Source: Vibrio sinus (lineage in GTDB: Bacteria; Pseudomonadota; Gammaproteobacteria; Enterobacterales; Vibrionaceae). From it: 64,000 nt of DNA. The notes under the pieces were generated by a model, which was not told the DNA's origin, made no database searches, and saw nothing but the letters and a program-made list of their open reading frames with translations. The stretch covers positions 91,802 to 155,801 of the forward strand of contig NZ_JAMKMR010000012.1 in assembly GCF_023634645.1 (NCBI RefSeq), given 5' to 3'. A program made the position numbers and the translations under genes. Positions 45,385 through 54,053 of this stretch are shown here, one piece after another (the first letter of the stretch is position 1; the number at the start of each line of letters is the position of its first letter).

Positions 45385-48300
45385 ATGCGCGCCATCAAAT
45401 CCCTCAACCAAGGGATATTAACCCACACCTTTGTTATCGCTGGAAAGCCAAGACAAGCGATTACGGCCATTTATGGCTTTGATCTTGCTGATCCCAACAA
45501 GCGACTAACTGAGCAAGAGCTCTGGCAAAGAAGCATGGGGCTGTTAGGTGAAGTGCCATTGGATATGGGCATGCTAAAACAACAGGGAGAGTGGCTAGTT
45601 TGTGGTTCGGCTTACGCTGGAGAATCGGCTCGGACAGCGGTCCGAGTCTCTGCTCAGGTGGGAGAGCAACATAAATCTCTCGATGTACTAGGGCAAAGAT
45701 ACTGGCAACAATCAAAGTACGGGTTAAGTCTTAGCCACCCAGAGCCGTTTTTGCGCATGCCGCTCAACTGGAACTACGCGGTGCGTGGTGATGGGCTTGA
45801 GATGAACCCCAGTGGCATCGCACCACCAGCAAAAGCACAGAGTGCGGATGGTCTATTACATGCGGGAATTTACTATCCAGGAGAGTCTCAGTCTGAGTGG
45901 AGTGCTAAGCCGCGTCCAGCAGGCTTCATGCCTATAGATGTGATGCAACCGAAAAGACAAAAGCTGATGGGGACCTATGACGAGCACTGGCAAAACACAG
46001 CGTGGCCTCATTTTCCCAGCGACTTTAACCCGCTATTTTATAACGTTGCGCCGGAAGACCAAAGGATTCAAGGTTATTTCCAAGGTGGTGAGCCCTACGC
46101 GCTGGTGAATCTGCACCCAGAGTTTGTGACCATTCAAGGCACCATTCCTTATTTCCAACCCCGTGCGTTTTTACGTAGGACAGTAGAGCAACATTTCGTT
46201 GTCAGTGAAGTCGCCCTGACGTGTGATACCTTTTGGATGTTTCCAGAAACCAGTACTGGCATACTACTTTTTCATGGTAGCGCGCCCGTCGATGATGAAG
46301 AAGGTCTGGATGTTCAGGAAGTATTATTGTCTGAAGAGCCTTACGGTAGTCGCCCTAAATCGATTGAATACTACGCTGAGTTGTTTGATAGAGCGCAGAC
46401 AACGGAATACATTGCGGAGCAAATAGGGATTGATATGTCGCCATTAGAAGAGGCTAAGGCAGATATATCGAAAGCGGAAAAGTTGATGGAAGATGCGCCT
46501 AAGTACATGCAGTTTCGAATGAAGCAGGTCAGCGGCAGTATTCCAACCCCACAAAGCAGCATGGCGAAAAGCAACGAAATGATGATGAATCAGCTTGATG
46601 ATCGTATCGCTTCGCTGGCTGAAATGGAAAAGAGCTTAGAGAAAAACCCGGTGAATCCGGAGGTAAAAGCGAGCGTTGCAAAAGGGCAAAAAGAGTTAGC
46701 TGGGGTCAAACAGAAGCTAGCGGACAACATTCAATCTTTGTCTGAGGTTAAAACCAAGGTAGCTAATGTCAAAGATAAGCTGCCTCAAGTTCCGCAGCAG
46801 GCAATGGGCCAAAAGTTGGCGATGGAAGACGATCTTAGCAAGCTAGGCCGCCAATTTGAACTCAAGCATACATGGCAAGATCAAGCTTCGTCATTGGTTT
46901 ACCTTGCCAATCAATACCTGACGTTAAACAAGTTCGAACAACAAAAACAGCAGCTAGAAGCTCTGGGTTTTCGAGAGTTGTATTTTCAAATGTATTTGTT
47001 GGGTTGGTTACCAGAAGCGGTGGAGTTTGTCCCTGAACATTGGGCATTAGAGCCTTCTGATGAAGTCACATCCATCGGGCCTGGTTGGGTGTTTATGCAG
47101 CATCAAGAGGGTGAAATTAAATCGATCACTATTCGCCCTGATGACCTATACACAGCAGGTGAAGACTATCTTGTACCAGGCTCTGAACCACTAGGGTGGC
47201 ATTCCGGCATAGAGGCACCCGCGCAGCTTATTGTGACGGATCTTGTGTCGTCCTGGCTATTGGCGCAGGCATTAGCAGACTATGTTGATATCGTGTATTT
47301 GGCGCAAGTCGATGACCTTGTAGAGCCTGAAGTCGAAGCTAAGCTCATTGAATCGAAATACGTTTATTTAGCGTGCGCCAGCAATACCAACTTAGATGAA
47401 TGGCGTGCACGCTTTGAACAGCTACAACCACTTTATTACCCACGAGATATAGAGATTATCCAATTTCACCAACAAGACATTGAGCCTCTTGAGTGGATCA
47501 ATGAAAATCTTTCGCCTGACCTCTATAAGCATTTATGCCACCACCAAGCCATGAAGCTTGAGGCGAGAGAAAAAGATGTGGCACCAAAACAAATCTTCAG
47601 TCAGATGAAAAACCACGTCGATAAAAAAGCGGTCGATGCTTTTGGCTTTAACCCGTTGGAGCATGAAGACCCGGTCGGATACAAGATGGACCAAGCCTTG
47701 GATAATTTTGCCAATCACATGAAAACTCAGCGTAATAGTGATAGCTACGGTAAATATATCGATCAAGTGAAAAGCCAATTCGCTGAGTCGAAAGCCAAAT
47801 TCAAGCAAAAGCCAACGCTAGATACCGATGACAAAGCCGAATTGCAAAAACGGTTTACCGACATTAAAGCGCAACTGAAGAAAGCATCCGATAGGAACGA
47901 CGTTCCCGTGGAAAAAGCGATATCTAAAGACGAGTTCGACAAATTTGAAGAGAAAATGATGTCGATGATGACCGAGTTGGAACCGTTAAAAGAAAAAGCC
48001 AAAGATTTAGTGGGTAAGCTTGATACAGAAGAAGAGCGAGACTACCAAGAGCTCACTCGGGAACAGGTCATTTTACGCTATGCTTCAGGTTTATCATTTG
48101 AAAAGAGAAACCTCTCTGAATTGGATTTGTCTGGTATTGACCTTTCTGGCGCGAACTTCACTGAAGCGATACTGAGTAAGACAAATTTAAGCCGTTGTAA
48201 TTTATCGAATTGCCAATTCAAAGACGCGGTTGCCAATGAAGCAGATTTCACCGAAGCAAATGTATCTCAGGCTAATTTTGAACATGCCATTTTAACCAAA

Positions 48301-49050
48301 ACCAGTTTTGTGAAATCCAGTGGACAACACGCTAATTTTTCTCATGCGACTATGGTTGAAAGCAACCTTGCTCAAGCTGATTTATCAGAGTCAGTCTGGA
48401 CCAGCACCATGGCCAATCAAGTCTGCTTGGTTCAAGCTAATCTTCACCTCGCTCAATTGAGCCATGGCGTATTTATCGAAGCGGATTTAACGGGAGCCAA
48501 TATCACTCAAGCGCGGCTCAGTCAGGCCGTATTCAATGATGCTGCGATGCACAATTCCGATCTTAGGCAGAGTAAAGGCAGTAATACCATCTTCTGGGGA
48601 ATCAAAGGACAAAGCACACAGTGGGACCATTGCGAGTTAAACGGCGTACGCTTCGGTCCGGCAGATTTAACGCAAGCCAAAGGTAGGTTTGCAGACTTCT
48701 CCAATTGCTGTGTCAAAGATGCCGTCATGGAACACGCAGACTTTCGAGGCAGCAATTTTAATCGCTCTTATATGGATTCTATCCAAGCACACTATGCGAA
48801 ATTTGACGGTGCGAATTTTAATCGCAGCCAACTCACCCGTTGTGATTTTCAGTCTGCTTCGCTCAAAGCTGTCAATGGCATGCGGGCAACCCTGTTTCGT
48901 AGCAAATTTCAGCACGCCAACCTTTGGCTAGGCAATTTTTACAACGCTGACTTTAGAAAAATGGAGCTTGGCAACACCAATACTCAAGACATGAATGTTG
49001 ATGCGACCATATTGAGTCACAAGCTGGAGTTGTACGATGAACAGAAATGA
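45385..49050 (+). CDS. DUF2169 and pentapeptide-repeat T6SS cargo protein
   Basis: This is a 1221-residue cytoplasmic multidomain protein. An N-terminal DUF2169 domain (about 1-290), typical of T6SS cargo loci, is followed by a long coiled coil (about 350-490). A mixed alpha/beta domain (about 500-705) comes next; its end (about 610-705) faintly resembles a TOPRIM fold. A second charged helical segment (about 725-880) precedes a pentapeptide-repeat beta-helix (about 900-1210, A(N/D)LxxA pattern). It follows vgrG by 142 bp, and its stop overlaps the next gene by 14 bp. It probably links cargo to VgrG; whether it carries toxic activity is unknown. Confidence 0.75.
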   Translation: MRAIKSLNQGILTHTFVIAGKPRQAITAIYGFDLADPNKRLTEQELWQRSMGLLGEVPLDMGMLKQQGEWLVCGSAYAGESARTAVRVSAQVGEQHKSLDVLGQRYWQQSKYGLSLSHPEPFLRMPLNWNYAVRGDGLEMNPSGIAPPAKAQSADGLLHAGIYYPGESQSEWSAKPRPAGFMPIDVMQPKRQKLMGTYDEHWQNTAWPHFPSDFNPLFYNVAPEDQRIQGYFQGGEPYALVNLHPEFVTIQGTIPYFQPRAFLRRTVEQHFVVSEVALTCDTFWMFPETSTGILLFHGSAPVDDEEGLDVQEVLLSEEPYGSRPKSIEYYAELFDRAQTTEYIAEQIGIDMSPLEEAKADISKAEKLMEDAPKYMQFRMKQVSGSIPTPQSSMAKSNEMMMNQLDDRIASLAEMEKSLEKNPVNPEVKASVAKGQKELAGVKQKLADNIQSLSEVKTKVANVKDKLPQVPQQAMGQKLAMEDDLSKLGRQFELKHTWQDQASSLVYLANQYLTLNKFEQQKQQLEALGFRELYFQMYLLGWLPEAVEFVPEHWALEPSDEVTSIGPGWVFMQHQEGEIKSITIRPDDLYTAGEDYLVPGSEPLGWHSGIEAPAQLIVTDLVSSWLLAQALADYVDIVYLAQVDDLVEPEVEAKLIESKYVYLACASNTNLDEWRARFEQLQPLYYPRDIEIIQFHQQDIEPLEWINENLSPDLYKHLCHHQAMKLEAREKDVAPKQIFSQMKNHVDKKAVDAFGFNPLEHEDPVGYKMDQALDNFANHMKTQRNSDSYGKYIDQVKSQFAESKAKFKQKPTLDTDDKAELQKRFTDIKAQLKKASDRNDVPVEKAISKDEFDKFEEKMMSMMTELEPLKEKAKDLVGKLDTEEERDYQELTREQVILRYASGLSFEKRNLSELDLSGIDLSGANFTEAILSKTNLSRCNLSNCQFKDAVANEADFTEANVSQANFEHAILTKTSFVKSSGQHANFSHATMVESNLAQADLSESVWTSTMANQVCLVQANLHLAQLSHGVFIEADLTGANITQARLSQAVFNDAAMHNSDLRQSKGSNTIFWGIKGQSTQWDHCELNGVRFGPADLTQAKGRFADFSNCCVKDAVMEHADFRGSNFNRSYMDSIQAHYAKFDGANFNRSQLTRCDFQSASLKAVNGMRATLFRSKFQHANLWLGNFYNADFRKMELGNTNTQDMNVDATILSHKLELYDEQK

Positions 49051-50149
49051 GTTTAAGCGGCTTATTAGAGAATATGCATTTATTGAAGACCGTGATTTGT
49101 CGGGCTGCAATATGAGCAATCTTGACCTAACGGAGACGCGCTTCCTGCGCTGCAATTTGTCTGACGTTAATCTATCCGATACAAATTTGACCCAGGCTAT
49201 GTTTGAGAGTTGCACCCTAACAGGCGCAAACTTGCAAGGAGCCAATTTGGCTCACGTTATGCTAATCAAATGCGATTTAACCGCCGCCAATTTAGCGAAA
49301 ACTACCATGGATAACGGGCTGATTTCAGAGTGCAATTTGACGGGGGCTGCACTTTATTTTTCTGTATGGTCGAGCTCAATAGCGCAAGAGTGCCATTTTG
49401 AACAGGCCACCTTTAAAGGTGCCAACCTACAAGGGACCATCATCAAAGATAGCGATTTACGTTATTGTGATATGTCTAAATTACATATCGAAAAGATAGC
49501 ATTTGATGGCGTGAATTTTGACAAGGTGGATTTTCGCAATGCGGTACTGACCAAAAGCTATATGTCTGAGTGCGATCTATCCAGTTGCTTCATGGAAGGC
49601 GTCACCTTGTCCTCGATGCAGATGAACAAATGTGTTTTGGATAAGCAAAATTTAACAGCCTGTACATTAGAAAAAAGCTACTTTATGGATACCAGCTTGA
49701 TAGGTGCCAACTTATCTAAGGTAAATGGCAATCATTGTGCATTTACTCGCGCCAATCTTCGAGGTGCGAACTTGTCCCAAGCTTGGTTAAATCACGCCAA
49801 TTTCGAAGGGGCGATACTTGTGGATGTCGACTTATCTCAATCGAGCTTAACACAGGCACAGATGCCGAATATGGATGCGCGCCGGGCACGTTTTCACCGC
49901 AGCTCGTGTGAGCAAGCGGACTTTTCTCACGCCGATCTATCACACGCTGATTTAACATTGGCAAATTTTAATCGCTGTATTTTTCATAAGACCTGTCACC
50001 AAGATGCTAACTGGAAAGGGAGCATCAAGGTAGGGGCAAGCTGGGATGATGAAGCTAGAGCAAAAGCAGAAAGCTGGCGTATTCCGAGTCAAATACAACA
50101 AGAAATAGAACAAGCACTTAACGAACCTGACAAGAGAGTAACGTTATGA
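49037..50149 (+). CDS. pentapeptide-repeat protein of the T6SS cassette
   Basis: This 370-residue protein is almost wholly pentapeptide repeats (about 18-330; for example GANLQGANLAHVML), predicted to form a right-handed quadrilateral beta-helix. A short C-terminal helix follows. It starts inside the end of the DUF2169 gene and overlaps the DUF3540 gene by 4 bp. Similar repeats end the upstream protein, hinting that the two arose by splitting or duplication. The role is unknown, perhaps scaffold or immunity-like mimicry. Confidence 0.75.
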   Translation: MNRNEFKRLIREYAFIEDRDLSGCNMSNLDLTETRFLRCNLSDVNLSDTNLTQAMFESCTLTGANLQGANLAHVMLIKCDLTAANLAKTTMDNGLISECNLTGAALYFSVWSSSIAQECHFEQATFKGANLQGTIIKDSDLRYCDMSKLHIEKIAFDGVNFDKVDFRNAVLTKSYMSECDLSSCFMEGVTLSSMQMNKCVLDKQNLTACTLEKSYFMDTSLIGANLSKVNGNHCAFTRANLRGANLSQAWLNHANFEGAILVDVDLSQSSLTQAQMPNMDARRARFHRSSCEQADFSHADLSHADLTLANFNRCIFHKTCHQDANWKGSIKVGASWDDEARAKAESWRIPSQIQQEIEQALNEPDKRVTL

Positions 50150-50805
50150 TGGCAACAAAAACTTTAACCCATAGGCTTGAAAGTCACGATGCATGGCAAA
50201 TGCGCACGGGTTGCATCGTGAATGAGTTATCTGAAGGTTTTCAAATCAAAAGTGAACAAGGGCTGGTTGGTGCCCGAGTGGCAGCAAGTTGTTTGCTTAA
50301 ACCCAATATTGGTGACCGTGTTTTGTGGAGCGGCAACGAGTCGGAAGCCTTTATCTTATCGGTCCTTGAAAGAGCAGAGCCAGATACGTGTTATCAATTG
50401 CAAGTCCCCGGTGATTTAGAATTGCATGCTGCGGGTAATATGTTATTGAACTCCGAAGTTAACTTGAGCTTAAACAGCACAAATAAAACCGAACTGAACT
50501 CCGAACAGGTCACAGTGGACGTGCGTGAAGCGGTTGTGAATGCGCACCAGTCTCACTTTACTGGTTTAAAAAGTTTCTTCCATATTGAGAAACTTAGCTG
50601 GGTAGGTAAGCAGATAGAGCAAGTCGCAGAGCGAGTTTTCCAACGCTTTGACAGCCAGACCAAGAAAATCACGGGTCATGAAGAAAAACAAACCCAATCT
50701 AGCCGTCATTTTATTGAAAAAGACTACCTTGTGCAGGCACAAAACAGTGTCCACCATGCAAAGAAAAACTTGCACCTTGACGGTGAAAAAATCCATTTAG
50801 GTTAG
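50146..50805 (+). CDS. DUF3540 T6SS-associated protein
   Basis: This 219-residue protein matches DUF3540 in layout. An OB-like N-terminal domain (about 15-85; VGARVAASCLLKPNIGDRVL) leads to repetitive needle-like strands (LELHAAGNMLLNSEVNLSLN), much like the VgrG stem, and then to a helix and a final strand (NLHLDGEKIHLG). It probably stacks on the spike. It overlaps the pentapeptide gene by 4 bp and precedes the PAAR-like gene. Confidence 0.75.
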   Translation: MMATKTLTHRLESHDAWQMRTGCIVNELSEGFQIKSEQGLVGARVAASCLLKPNIGDRVLWSGNESEAFILSVLERAEPDTCYQLQVPGDLELHAAGNMLLNSEVNLSLNSTNKTELNSEQVTVDVREAVVNAHQSHFTGLKSFFHIEKLSWVGKQIEQVAERVFQRFDSQTKKITGHEEKQTQSSRHFIEKDYLVQAQNSVHHAKKNLHLDGEKIHLG

Positions 50806-50862
50806 ATCGAAAATGAACAGATCAACAAGAGCAATAACCACAAAAAGTCGAGGAGGAGACGT

Positions 50863-51267
50863 ATGCCAGGTCCATTAAATACAGCAGGTGGTGGCCTTGG
50901 CCAAGCCGTGCCCGATATGATCAACACGCCCACGCCAGCAGGCCCAGTTCCGATGCCTTGTGTGAATATGGCGCCGGGTACCAACAATAACCCAGGGACA
51001 ACGGTGCTAAAAGTGCTCATTGATGGTGCACCTGCAACCAATATGATGTCGGAAAGAATGTGTAGCGTTACGACCGGAATGGGCGTAGGCGTGGCATCTG
51101 GCATGATTAATGGCCCTTGTAGAAACATCATGGGAAGCACTAGCGTGATGATGGGAAATGGTCCCGCCACCGGTCTGTGCGATCCCACTGCACAAAATGG
51201 TATGAGTCCTAATGCCGCAGGCTCAGATCTCGTACCTGCTCAGATAAAAGTATTTAAAGCAAAATAG
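50863..51267 (+). CDS. PAAR-like tip protein (DUF4150)
   Basis: This 134-residue protein has the DUF4150/PAAR-like pattern: NMAPGTNNNPGTTVLKVLID, then SERMCSVTTGMGVGVASG and GPCRNIMGSTSVMM. Such proteins cap VgrG with a Zn-bound cone; Cys and Met residues are frequent here. It has no effector extension. AGGAGG lies 6 nt before the ATG. It ends the cassette; tssJ starts 9 bp later. Confidence 0.85.
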   Translation: MPGPLNTAGGGLGQAVPDMINTPTPAGPVPMPCVNMAPGTNNNPGTTVLKVLIDGAPATNMMSERMCSVTTGMGVGVASGMINGPCRNIMGSTSVMMGNGPATGLCDPTAQNGMSPNAAGSDLVPAQIKVFKAK

Positions 51268-51276
51268 GAGTGAGAC

Positions 51277-51933
51277 ATGCTTATTCGTCGTCACCAAGTG
51301 ATTATAGGTCTAGGAGTGATATTTTCATTGTTGCTTGCCGGATGTTCGTCAGATCCGCAACAAGCAGGGAATATCTCCCAGGTCCCCGTCAAAGATCCCA
51401 GCCAGATCCATTGGGATTGGCAACCTGACGCGATTAAGCTGGCATTAAAAGCCGATCCGCAGCTGAACTATTACAACGGTCAATCACATGCACTGATGCT
51501 TTGCTTGTATCAACTTAAGAGCAAATCAAGCTTTGACGATCTAAAGAAAAGCCCAGCTGGTATCGCCAAATTGTTGCAATGTAATAGTTTTGACCAGCAA
51601 GTGGTGTACAGCCAAAGGTTGTTTGTCCAACCAGGAGAGTCTAAAACTTTCGACTTTGCAAGGTATCAGGGGGTGAAATCCGTTGGCTTGATTGCAGGCT
51701 ATGCTAACCCAACCAGCGATGAAGTCTCGAGAAGCTTCAACATCCCTATCAACAAACAAACCAAGGGCTTTATATGGAAAACCAATTGGTACACACCGGG
51801 TAATTTATCGATGCAGTTTATCTTAGGCCGACAGTTGATTGAAACAGGTTTCGAAGGGAAGGCGGTTCCAAGCGATGCAAAGAAAACACAAGCTAAGGAA
51901 AATACCACTTCCACAGAGGAAACCAAGGCATGA
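51277..51933 (+). CDS. tssJ: T6SS outer-membrane lipoprotein TssJ
   Basis: This 218-residue lipoprotein has the lipobox LLAGC (Cys23) after a clear signal. The body holds the transthyretin-like TssJ fold (LMLCLYQLKSKSSFDDL, then FVQPGESKTFDFARYQG). At 218 residues it is longer than common TssJ (150-180), mainly by a charged C-terminal tail. It anchors TssM to the outer membrane. It overlaps tssK by 4 bp. Confidence 0.9.
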   Translation: MLIRRHQVIIGLGVIFSLLLAGCSSDPQQAGNISQVPVKDPSQIHWDWQPDAIKLALKADPQLNYYNGQSHALMLCLYQLKSKSSFDDLKKSPAGIAKLLQCNSFDQQVVYSQRLFVQPGESKTFDFARYQGVKSVGLIAGYANPTSDEVSRSFNIPINKQTKGFIWKTNWYTPGNLSMQFILGRQLIETGFEGKAVPSDAKKTQAKENTTSTEETKA

Positions 51934-53297
51934 CTCAACCTCTATATTGGCACCAAGGACTGCTGTTGCAGCCTCAGCACTTCCAACTAGAAAGCCAGTT
52001 TCATCAATGGCAGTTAAGCCAAACTCGGTCGTTAACTCAAAATTACCCTTGGGGAGTGGTATCGCTCGATATCCGAGAGACGGCACTATCTGACAAACAA
52101 TTTGTTATTCAAAAGTGCGAGGTGCTATTTCCAGATGGCAGTTTATGCCAGCTGCATGAAAATACAGTGATCGCGAGCCGCCAATTTGAAGAAGATTGGG
52201 TTGAAACGGGCAAATCCTTTCCTGTTTACATAGGGCTAAAACATTGGCAAGCCAATGGGCATAACGTGACTGAGGTTCACAATGCGTCTGAAATGGGCGA
52301 AGTCAGCAGCCGTTATGCGGCACTGTCTAACCCTCAAGAAGTGGTGGATTACTACGGAGAAGGCGCACCAGGTCAAGTGAAGCCGTTGCAGTATGTCATC
52401 AAGGTATTTTGGGAAAATGAACTCGATGTGGCAGGTGACTACCATTTGATTCCGATTGCTCGATTAGAGCGAGATGGGCAGAGAATCTTTCTCAGTGAGC
52501 GTTTTTTACCTCCCGTCACCAACTTACACAAGTGGTCGCAGATGCGCAGTTTAATTCGCGACATTCTTGATCAACTTGTGTCCAGAGCCAAGCAGCTCGA
52601 AAGGTTCAAAAAGCCAACATCGGCAAAACGAATGGCATCGGGCGACGGTGATGTCACGTTAACGCTGGCCATGCGCTCCTTGAATCGATGCGCATGCCAA
52701 ATTCAATGTTTGGTGGAATCGCCCGTCCTTTCACCATGGGAGGCGTGGAAAACACTGAGTGAAATCTTGGCGGAGCTAAGCAGTTTTGTCACCGATTTTA
52801 GTGTCGTTGGGGAGCCTGGCTTAGATCGCTGGCCGTCTTACGATCATCTCGAGCTATTTAGCGTGTTTGAATGCTGCCAACAGCAGTTAACGCAAATGCT
52901 GCATAGTATCGTTGTTGGGCCGGAATACGCGCTACGCTTTGAGCCGCAACATGGCGCTTGGCATACCCAATTGCCAGAAAGAGCGTTGAGTGGTGAATAT
53001 CGTTATTGGTTGTGGCTGGAAGGGTTCAGCCCAAGTCAATATATCGAGCTGGCGAGTCGAATAAAGGTCTGTGCCAGTGTTCAATTGCCAAATTTGATGG
53101 CAAGAGCGGTGTCTGGCATTCCTTTAATTGTCCAGCACGAGACACCAGCTGGATTGCCGCGTGCAGAGGATGGCATTTATTGCGAGCTAGATTGCCGCTC
53201 GCCACTATGGAGGCAAGTCGTAGAAAGCCAAAGTTTGGGAGTGGGTGGGATCGCCCCAGAACATGCCAACATGCAACTCTTTATCACTCGGGGGTAA
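51930..53297 (+). CDS. tssK: T6SS baseplate-membrane adaptor TssK
   Basis: This 455-residue TssK starts PLYWHQGLLLQPQHFQLESQ, the hallmark N-terminus of the family, and ends with the receptor-like C-terminal domain (MQLFITRG). The trimer connects baseplate wedges to TssL and TssM. It overlaps tssJ by 4 bp, and tssL follows within 3 bp. Confidence 0.95.
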   Translation: MTQPLYWHQGLLLQPQHFQLESQFHQWQLSQTRSLTQNYPWGVVSLDIRETALSDKQFVIQKCEVLFPDGSLCQLHENTVIASRQFEEDWVETGKSFPVYIGLKHWQANGHNVTEVHNASEMGEVSSRYAALSNPQEVVDYYGEGAPGQVKPLQYVIKVFWENELDVAGDYHLIPIARLERDGQRIFLSERFLPPVTNLHKWSQMRSLIRDILDQLVSRAKQLERFKKPTSAKRMASGDGDVTLTLAMRSLNRCACQIQCLVESPVLSPWEAWKTLSEILAELSSFVTDFSVVGEPGLDRWPSYDHLELFSVFECCQQQLTQMLHSIVVGPEYALRFEPQHGAWHTQLPERALSGEYRYWLWLEGFSPSQYIELASRIKVCASVQLPNLMARAVSGIPLIVQHETPAGLPRAEDGIYCELDCRSPLWRQVVESQSLGVGGIAPEHANMQLFITRG

Positions 53298-53299
53298 CC

Positions 53300-54040
53300 A
53301 TGACACTACTAGAATGTTTTCAACCATTAATGGCTGCCGTCAGGCAGTTGACAGAAATGGACCCAAGCAAACTTGACGTGAGCTCTCAATCTAATGTAAC
53401 ACTAAACAGCACTTCAGCTTCGTTGCCTTTCGCCGAATCTCACCAAGAGCCGGCCCTAGAACCCAGTTGGAAACACACCTTGGAAACGTTACGACTGGAT
53501 GCAGAGTCCGCGATATTCCAACTTGGGTTAGCAAAGCAATTGGTGGATGAGGCTAGGTTTGCAGTATATGTCTGGGTAGATGAAGCGATTTTAAGCTCGC
53601 CGATCTCATCTCAAGGCGTATGGCACCCGTGGCAATGGCATTTTTTTCAAACTCACATCGGCGGGGAGGAGTTTTTCGAAAGGCTCAACCATCATAGCGG
53701 TGCGACAAAAAACGAAAACCAGACCCAACTGTTGTCTGTGTATGCATTTTGCCTAGGAATGGGTTTTTGTGGCAAATATGCCCACTTTCACAATAGCGAT
53801 CTACAAAGAATACGACGAAGCCTTAGCGAAAAACTGCTTGCCGAAAAATCAATATTGCCCTTCGAACATGAAGCGGCGAAACCGACGCCAATACAAAAAA
53901 TGATGAGAAGAAGCCCTGCATGGCGTCTGATTGACCCATTTAGGCTCGGCCTTATTGTGGTTGCTTTAGGGCTAACCACTAGCGTGTATTTTTTGTATCA
54001 AACACTACTCAATGCCCAGCTAATGGGTTGGATTGGTTAA
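53300..54040 (+). CDS. tssL: T6SS membrane protein TssL (DotU type)
   Basis: I place the start at the ATG (53300), directly after tssK, giving 246 residues; a longer frame from 53006 lies inside tssK. The cytoplasmic DotU domain (FAVYVWVDEAILSSP, then FFQTHIGGEEFFERL) precedes a single C-terminal TM helix (about 215-238). No peptidoglycan-binding OmpA domain is attached, so cell-wall anchoring must come from another protein. Confidence 0.92.
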   Translation: MTLLECFQPLMAAVRQLTEMDPSKLDVSSQSNVTLNSTSASLPFAESHQEPALEPSWKHTLETLRLDAESAIFQLGLAKQLVDEARFAVYVWVDEAILSSPISSQGVWHPWQWHFFQTHIGGEEFFERLNHHSGATKNENQTQLLSVYAFCLGMGFCGKYAHFHNSDLQRIRRSLSEKLLAEKSILPFEHEAAKPTPIQKMMRRSPAWRLIDPFRLGLIVVALGLTTSVYFLYQTLLNAQLMGWIG

Positions 54041-54053
54041 AGGTAAAACGACT

